Shown here: piece by piece, positions 24,048 through 28,331 of the stretch
Numbering within the stretch: the first letter of the stretch is position 1
Layout: each line of letters opens with the position of its first letter
Assembly (NCBI GenBank): GCA_964577205.1
Contig: CAZNYG010000024.1
Span: forward strand, 1 to 28,331
DNA from: CAZNYG01 sp964577205
GTDB taxonomy: Bacteria; Elusimicrobiota; Endomicrobiia; Endomicrobiales; CAIRNS01
DNA length: 28,331 bases
Reading direction: 5' to 3'
The notes under the pieces: generated by a model
Seen by the model: only the letters and a program-made list of their open reading frames with translations
Databases searched by the model: none
Told to the model about the DNA's origin: nothing
Program-made: the position numbers and the translations under genes

Positions 24048-24856
24048 TGCCAGCCCCCCATTTTCCCGCCGGCCCGGGCCGAGAGGTAACTCACGTACAT
24101 TGAATATATGCCGATGACGTAGATCGTGTCCAGCGGAGGGTCGAACGCGATGAACATGGTGGCCATGAAAATATACCCGAACCTGTCGAGGATATACAGG
24201 AATATCAGATACCGCACGAACCCGAAGGCCACGGAATACGCGAGCGCCGACGCTATTACCGCGTAATCCTGCCAGAGCGCACCCGGCAGCGGCATTAGCG
24301 CGATGGACATAAGGATTGGAATGACCAGCCAGATGCCGATCTCAGTTTTAATGTAGAGGTCGGAAAAATTGTACACCCCGTACGGGAACTGTCTGGGAAA
24401 AATAAGGAAGTAGGCCGCCGAGACCGCGGTAATGAGGAGAAGGAAGGCGAAATAGATCGCGACGGAACGCGGGACGCGCTTTGACCTGATGGCCGCGGCC
24501 ATCAGGATTATCGACACGATACCGGTCCAGAACGAGAACGTGGCGGACGGGAACCTTCCCAGGAAATCGGCCAGGTAAAGGTCGCCGAACCATGCGAAAG
24601 GAACGCGCGTCACCTCGACCGAACCGTTGATCACGGGCATCAGCAGAGCCCGGGCGGCGGAACTGAAAAACCAGGAAATATCTCCGGCAAAGACAACGAC
24701 CGCGATCAGGAAGGGAACGGTCAGCGCCAGGAATTTCAAAAGGTAATGGAGCCGCCCCGCGTCGGGCAGCCTGCGGTAGGCGCGGTGACAGTAAATGAGC
24801 GCTTTATCGTCCAGCGCCGGTACGGCGCTATTGGTGTGTTGAGGTTTTTTTTCCAT
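24038..24856 (-). CDS. Polytopic inner-membrane protein of the exopolysaccharide-type operon
   Basis: The 272-residue protein has a polar N-terminus (1-37) and then about six hydrophobic segments, near residues 40-58, 110-126, 133-152, 172-190, 196-222 and 226-258. One extracytoplasmic loop lies between the first and second segments. I recognise no family; there is no DxD, Walker or exosortase Cys/Arg/His arrangement. It is the first gene of the operon, driven by the promoter near 25.06 kb, and its stop overlaps the glycosyltransferase start by ten bases, which implies a functional partnership. An accessory subunit of the synthase, or a polymer-modifying membrane enzyme, is possible. No ribosome binding site is evident before the ATG. 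Confidence 0.75.
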   Translation of the reverse strand: MEKKPQHTNSAVPALDDKALIYCHRAYRRLPDAGRLHYLLKFLALTVPFLIAVVVFAGDISWFFSSAARALLMPVINGSVEVTRVPFAWFGDLYLADFLGRFPSATFSFWTGIVSIILMAAAIRSKRVPRSVAIYFAFLLLITAVSAAYFLIFPRQFPYGVYNFSDLYIKTEIGIWLVIPILMSIALMPLPGALWQDYAVIASALAYSVAFGFVRYLIFLYILDRFGYIFMATMFIAFDPPLDTIYVIGIYSMYVSYLSARAGGKMGGWQCR

Positions 24857-25052
24857 TTGACGGCATCATGCTTTCAATTGCGATCTCCGGGAAAGGGCCC
24901 GGTTCTCCGTCGGCGCGCGGCTGACGGGAAAGATGCAAATATGTGTAGTGAATTGAAAAGGGACTGCAACATGATACACATCACGCGGACGTAACGAGCA
25001 GAAGGCCTGCCGCGCGTCGAACGGCGCGCGCGGGCTTTGTATCACTGTCGAT

Positions 25053-25082
25053 AGTGTACCAATAACAGGCCTTCTTTGTCAA
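25053..25082 (-). promoter_or_regulatory. Promoter of the exopolysaccharide-type operon
   Basis: On the minus strand TTGACA (25082-25077) and TACACT (25058-25053) are separated by 18 bases. The -10 box lies inside one arm of a small hairpin, and the spacer contains one arm of the 10-bp inverted repeat that ends at 25000. Binding of a regulator or extrusion of the palindrome would therefore affect this promoter directly. Confidence 0.65.
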
Positions 25083-25113
25083 CAAAAAGCGAGCGCCTGG
25101 CTTGACGGGCATC

Positions 25114-25142
25114 TTGTGAAATCAATCAAAATCAGCTAAAAT
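25114..25142 (+). promoter_or_regulatory. Candidate promoter of the carotenoid oxidase gene
   Basis: TTGTGA (25114-25119) and TAAAAT (25137-25142) are separated by 17 bases, about 50 bases before the start codon. The -10 box is good and the -35 box moderate. Confidence 0.5.
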
Positions 25143-25191
25143 GGCGTCAGCCGTGCGTGCCTGATATTTCGTCCGGAAAGGATGCGTGCCC

Positions 25192-26733
25192 ATGAGAAAA
25201 AAACACGTGATCGTTATCGGCGCCGGCCCCGGCGGGCTGTCCGCGGCGATGATCCTCGCGCACCGGGGATGCGCCGTAACGGTATTCGAAAAAAAACCGG
25301 TCGTCGGCGGACGCAACGCGCCCCTGCGGGTGAACGGTTTTACTTTTGATACCGGCCCCACCTTTTTAATGATGGACTTTATCCTGGAAGAGATCTTCCG
25401 GGAAGCCGGACGCAAGGCCTCCGATCACCTGAAGTTCACGCGCCTTGATCCGCTTTACCATCTTTCATTCGACGACCGCGATATCTTTCCGACGCAGGAC
25501 CCGGACCGGATGCGCGCTGAAATACGCCGTGTCTTTCCGGGGAACGAGAAGGGGTTCGACCGGTTCCTGAGAATCGAATCCCGGCGGTATCAGTTCCTCT
25601 TCCCCTGCATTCAAAAACATTATTCCACGTTCTGGACGCTTTTTTCCCTTCGGCTGCTCCGGGCCCTGCCTCATCTGGGCATCGGCTCCTCGCTGTTCGA
25701 AAACCTGGGCCGCTATTTCAACCACGAAAAGCTGAAACTCTCCTTCACCTTCCAGTCCAAGTACCTGGGCATGTCTCCGTGGGACTGCCCGGCGCTGTTC
25801 ACCATGCTGCCGTACGTGGAACACCGCTACGGCATTCTCCACGTTACGGGCGGCCTGCACCGCATTTCGCAGGCCATGGCGGACGTCGTGCGCGAAGAGG
25901 GCGGGTCCGTGCGGCTGTCCACGCCGGTATCATCGCTCTGGCTTGAGGGGAAAACAGTCAAAGGCGTCATCCTTGAGAACGGCGAAAAGGTGCCAGCCGA
26001 CGATGTGATCGTCAACGCTGATTTCGCGCATGCCATGACCCGGCTGGTACCGCCCGGCGTCCTGAAGAAATACAGCGAAGCGAACCTCAGGAAAAAGGAA
26101 TACTCCTGCTCGACGTTCATGATCTATCTGGGCGTCAACGGTTCGTACCCCATGAACCACCACACCATCGTGTTCGCAAAGGATTACAAGGCCAACGTCA
26201 ATGATATTTTCCACCGGAAGACGCTGTCAAACGATGTGTCATTCTACGTGCAGAACGCATCGGCCACCGATCCAACGCTCGCTCCCCCGGGCAAATCCGC
26301 TATCTACATTCTCGTCCCGGTGCCGAACCGCTCATCAGGCATCGACTGGGCGGAGAAAAAGAAAGCCTTCCGCGACCAGATCATCGCCATGGCCATGGCG
26401 CGCACTCCCATGAAAGACCTGGCTTCCCGGATCGAAGCGGAGCATATAATGACCCCGCGGGACTGGGAAGACTCGTACGATGTTTTTCTGGGAGCCACGT
26501 TCAATCTGTCCCACCGCATCTCCCAGCTCCTGTATTTGCGTCCACGCAACGCTTTTGAAGAACTGCGCAACTGTTACCTGACGGGCGGCGGCACACATCC
26601 GGGCAGCGGTCTTCCCACGATCTATGAGTCCGCGCGGATAACCGCGAACCTGATCTCCGACAAATATGGTATCGCGCACACGCTGCCGTCATCATTAAAC
26701 GAAAAATTGACCATTGAAGACAGGAAAGCCTGA
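25192..26733 (+). CDS. CrtI-family carotenoid desaturase/oxidase
   Basis: The 513-residue protein has the N-terminal dinucleotide-binding motif IGAGPGGLSAAMILAHRG, then GGRNAPLRVNGFTFDTGPT, in which the CrtI-type 'GG, FDxGPT' block is conserved. It ends with CYLTGGGTHPGSGLPTIYESA, the CrtI C-terminal FAD signature. These enzymes dehydrogenate or oxidise linear carotenoids at the membrane. CrtI (phytoene desaturase), CrtN and the CrtP/CrtNb ketolase group cannot be separated by eye. The adjacent aldehyde dehydrogenase favours the terminal-oxidising CrtP/CrtNb type, which makes an end-group aldehyde. The ATG at 25192 is preferred over the in-frame GTG at 25186 because AGGA lies nine bases upstream. 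No carotenoid synthase genes are visible in the window. Confidence 0.88.
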   Translation: MRKKHVIVIGAGPGGLSAAMILAHRGCAVTVFEKKPVVGGRNAPLRVNGFTFDTGPTFLMMDFILEEIFREAGRKASDHLKFTRLDPLYHLSFDDRDIFPTQDPDRMRAEIRRVFPGNEKGFDRFLRIESRRYQFLFPCIQKHYSTFWTLFSLRLLRALPHLGIGSSLFENLGRYFNHEKLKLSFTFQSKYLGMSPWDCPALFTMLPYVEHRYGILHVTGGLHRISQAMADVVREEGGSVRLSTPVSSLWLEGKTVKGVILENGEKVPADDVIVNADFAHAMTRLVPPGVLKKYSEANLRKKEYSCSTFMIYLGVNGSYPMNHHTIVFAKDYKANVNDIFHRKTLSNDVSFYVQNASATDPTLAPPGKSAIYILVPVPNRSSGIDWAEKKKAFRDQIIAMAMARTPMKDLASRIEAEHIMTPRDWEDSYDVFLGATFNLSHRISQLLYLRPRNAFEELRNCYLTGGGTHPGSGLPTIYESARITANLISDKYGIAHTLPSSLNEKLTIEDRKA

Positions 26734-26769
26734 GCGCCTGTCACTGACTCATCCCCACGGCAAAATCCC

Positions 26770-28331
26770 ATGGCACAGATCGAGAACAATTCTCCGGTTA
26801 CCGGAGATCTGATAGCAGCGTACGAGATACCCGCGCGGGAACAGATCGCCGGTCATATGCGCAGCGCGCGGCAGGCGTTCGACGTCTGGCAGCATATCCC
26901 GATCAGAGAACGGCTGGCATATGTGAAAGAGCTCCGGCTCGCGATCGCGGACAATATGGGAACCGTCGCGGAAAGCATTTGCCGCGTTACCGGGAAAGTC
27001 CCGGCGGAAGCGATCCAGTCGGAGATCTATCCCTCGCTGGACATTATCCGCTACTATGAGGCCCATGCCGAACGCATTCTCCGCGACCGGCCCCGAAAAA
27101 CACCCTTCCTCTACAATCATACATGTTCGATGGCCATATACCGGCCGCTGGGCGTGGCGTTGATCATCGGGCCGTGGAACTATCCGCTGCAGTTAAGCCT
27201 GGTGCCTGCCGTAACCGCGCTGTGCGCGGGCAATACGGTTATCCTGAAACCTTCGGAGCTGACGCTCACGACCGGAAGCCTTATTCATGATCTCTGCTGC
27301 AAAGCAGGGTTCCCTTCCGGCGTCATACAGGTTGTACCCGGCGACGGGGAGACCGGTTCCAGGCTGATCGACGAGAAGCCTGATATCATTTTCTTTACCG
27401 GCAGCACCGGCACGGGGAAAAAGATCATGGCGCGGGCGGCCGAACATCTCATTCCCGTCATCCTGGAGCTGGGCGGCAAGGACCCAATGATCGTGTTCGA
27501 TGACGCCCATATTGAACGCGCGGTCAACGGCGCGCTGTACGGGGCGTTCTCGAACAGCGGGCAGGCGTGCGTCTCCGTTGAACGGTTATATGTGCAGGAA
27601 CCGGCCTACGAACGGTTCGTCGCCCGGCTGTCGGAAAAAGCGGCGGGGCTGCGCGTCGGAGCGGACGCGGAATGCGACATCGGCGCTGTCACCAGCGCGC
27701 GGCAGCGTGAGATCATTGAGGATCACCTTCGCGACGCCGCGGAAAAAGGAGCCTCTCTGATCCCAGGCATCCGCCGGGACGGCCCCTTTATCCATCCGGT
27801 CATTCTCCGGGATGTCTCGCGCGCTATGAAGGTCATGACTGAGGAAACATTCGGCCCCGTGCTTCCGGTGATGCGTTTCAGAACGGAAGACGAAGCGGTT
27901 GCCCTGGCCAACGATTCGCCGTTCGGGCTGGGCGCCAGCGTCTGGAGTTCGGACATGAAAAAAGCCTTCCGCGCCGCGTCGCGCCTTAACGCGGGCAGCG
28001 TTTCGATCAATGACGTCATACGCGGCGCAGGCAGCCCTTACCTTCCTTTCGGCGGCGTAAAGGCCAGCGGTTTCGGACGTTATCACGGCCCCGAAGGGCT
28101 TTACTCCTTCTCCCGCCAGGCCGGGATCATGGCGAACACCGGGTCCGCGCCGCGGGAAATTAACTGGTTCCCGTATTCCCGTGAGCTCTACGACGGTCTT
28201 TTGCTTTTTTTCTCCTTCCTGTTCGGCCGCCGGACGCTCAAACGCCTCAGACAGCTTCTTCCGCTTATACCTTACTTCACTAGTGTCCGACACAATATGA
28301 ATCAAAATTCAATTCATATTGAATATCGGTG
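26770..28331 (+). CDS. NAD(P)-dependent aldehyde dehydrogenase, 3' end beyond the window
   Basis: At least 520 codons are open to the right edge. The protein matches the class-3-like aldehyde dehydrogenases, with GPWNYP (about 134-139), FTGSTGTGKK (about 209-218), LELGGKD with Glu233, and SGQACVSVERLY with the catalytic Cys267. EETFGPVLPV and PFGGVKASGFGRYHG follow in the second half. It oxidises an aldehyde to the acid. A hydrophobic segment near the C-terminus (LLLFFSFLFG) suggests membrane attachment, as in fatty-aldehyde or AldH-type staphyloxanthin enzymes. It begins 36 bases after the carotenoid oxidase, in the same frame, without a ribosome binding site. The family part ends around residue 480-500, and the last 20 or so codons are AT-rich and unlike the rest. 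Confidence 0.9.
   Translation, partial: MAQIENNSPVTGDLIAAYEIPAREQIAGHMRSARQAFDVWQHIPIRERLAYVKELRLAIADNMGTVAESICRVTGKVPAEAIQSEIYPSLDIIRYYEAHAERILRDRPRKTPFLYNHTCSMAIYRPLGVALIIGPWNYPLQLSLVPAVTALCAGNTVILKPSELTLTTGSLIHDLCCKAGFPSGVIQVVPGDGETGSRLIDEKPDIIFFTGSTGTGKKIMARAAEHLIPVILELGGKDPMIVFDDAHIERAVNGALYGAFSNSGQACVSVERLYVQEPAYERFVARLSEKAAGLRVGADAECDIGAVTSARQREIIEDHLRDAAEKGASLIPGIRRDGPFIHPVILRDVSRAMKVMTEETFGPVLPVMRFRTEDEAVALANDSPFGLGASVWSSDMKKAFRAASRLNAGSVSINDVIRGAGSPYLPFGGVKASGFGRYHGPEGLYSFSRQAGIMANTGSAPREINWFPYSRELYDGLLLFFSFLFGRRTLKRLRQLLPLIPYFTSVRHNMNQNSIHIEYR
28283..28321. repeat. Compact palindromes at the right edge
   Basis: GTGTC-c-GACAC (28283-28293) is immediately followed by a 10-bp inverted repeat, CAATATGAAT and ATTCATATTG (28293-28302 and 28312-28321) around a 9-base loop. 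Base composition drops sharply to AT-rich here, inside what should be the end of the aldehyde dehydrogenase gene. It could be the terminal inverted repeat of an insertion sequence that begins at the window edge, or a terminator/operator. Only sequence beyond the window could decide. Confidence 0.4.

Larger units (their letters stand above)
24857..25191. other. Divergent regulatory region between the exopolysaccharide-type and carotenoid units
   Basis: These 335 bases hold no convincing gene. They contain promoters for both strands (entered separately) and a set of nested inverted repeats: arms AGAAGGCCTG (25000-25009) and CAGGCCTTCT (25066-25075) enclose a GC-rich hairpin (about 25010-25035) and a hairpin over GTATCACT/AGTGTAC (25039-25059). 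The leader toward the membrane-protein gene is about 190 bases long, long enough for an RNA element, though I could not match a known riboswitch. Confidence 0.5.

Noticed and set aside
24857..25050. Possible cyclic-di-GMP riboswitch in the leader of the polymer operon
   Set aside because: A CAAAGCC-like word is present but the GAAA tetraloop/receptor pattern and the rest of the GEMM core are not.

Overview
The window reads as a chromosomal segment of an uncultivated diderm (Gram-negative-type) bacterium. An outer-membrane beta-barrel gene (YaiO-like) and several signal peptides imply two membranes. GC is roughly 55-60% over most of the window. The very long secreted multidomain protein at the left edge resembles the giant proteins I associate with Candidatus Omnitrophota, but that assignment is tentative because no rRNA or complete marker set is present. 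No tRNA, rRNA, CRISPR array or complete insertion sequence was found.

Layout, left to right. (1) 1-7827, minus strand: a single uninterrupted frame of 2609 codons that runs off the left edge. It has a signal peptide, a TraB/ChaN-like N-terminal domain, a HAD phosphatase-like domain, a DHH-like phosphoesterase segment, two copies of a membrane hairpin and a degenerate M48-peptidase-like segment. (2) 8029-8354: gene debris, including the C-terminal half of a fasciclin (FAS1) domain. (3) 8365-11367, minus strand: rplU, rpmA, obg, a VanZ-family gene and a nitroreductase, with a strong promoter before rplU and a terminator-like hairpin between rplU and rpmA. (4) 11474-12658, plus strand: an aspartate-type aminotransferase, followed by a strong bidirectional terminator shared with the convergent metY-cysK sulfur-assimilation pair (12799-15055). 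The remnant of msrA, carrying an internal deletion, lies just upstream of the metY promoter. (5) 15612-15881: a small secreted, His/Arg/Trp-rich protein, divergent from rsgA and a secreted calcineurin-type phosphoesterase (16051-18071, plus strand). (6) 18138-18320: a probably frameshifted small gene. (7) 18498-24856, minus strand: a tightly packed six-gene operon that looks like an exopolysaccharide synthesis/export locus. It encodes a polytopic membrane protein, a processive family-2 glycosyltransferase, a membrane-anchored bactofilin-like beta-helix protein, a membrane-anchored deacetylase-like protein, a YaiO-like outer-membrane barrel and a small ferredoxin-fold-like protein. (8) 24857-25191: a structured divergent promoter region. 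(9) 25192-28331, plus strand: a CrtI-family carotenoid desaturase/oxidase followed in the same frame by an aldehyde dehydrogenase that runs off the right edge. This pair could make carotenoid aldehydes and acids.

How the genes work together. metY, cysK and the dead msrA form a sulfur amino-acid neighbourhood. rplU-rpmA-obg is the conserved ribosome-assembly operon, and rsgA is a second ribosome-maturation GTPase. The 18.5-24.9 kb operon is the best candidate for a poorly described system: its gene overlaps imply co-translation, and its products would span the inner membrane, periplasm and outer membrane. The crt-ald pair is transcribed divergently from it, so the 25 kb region may coordinate two envelope modifications.
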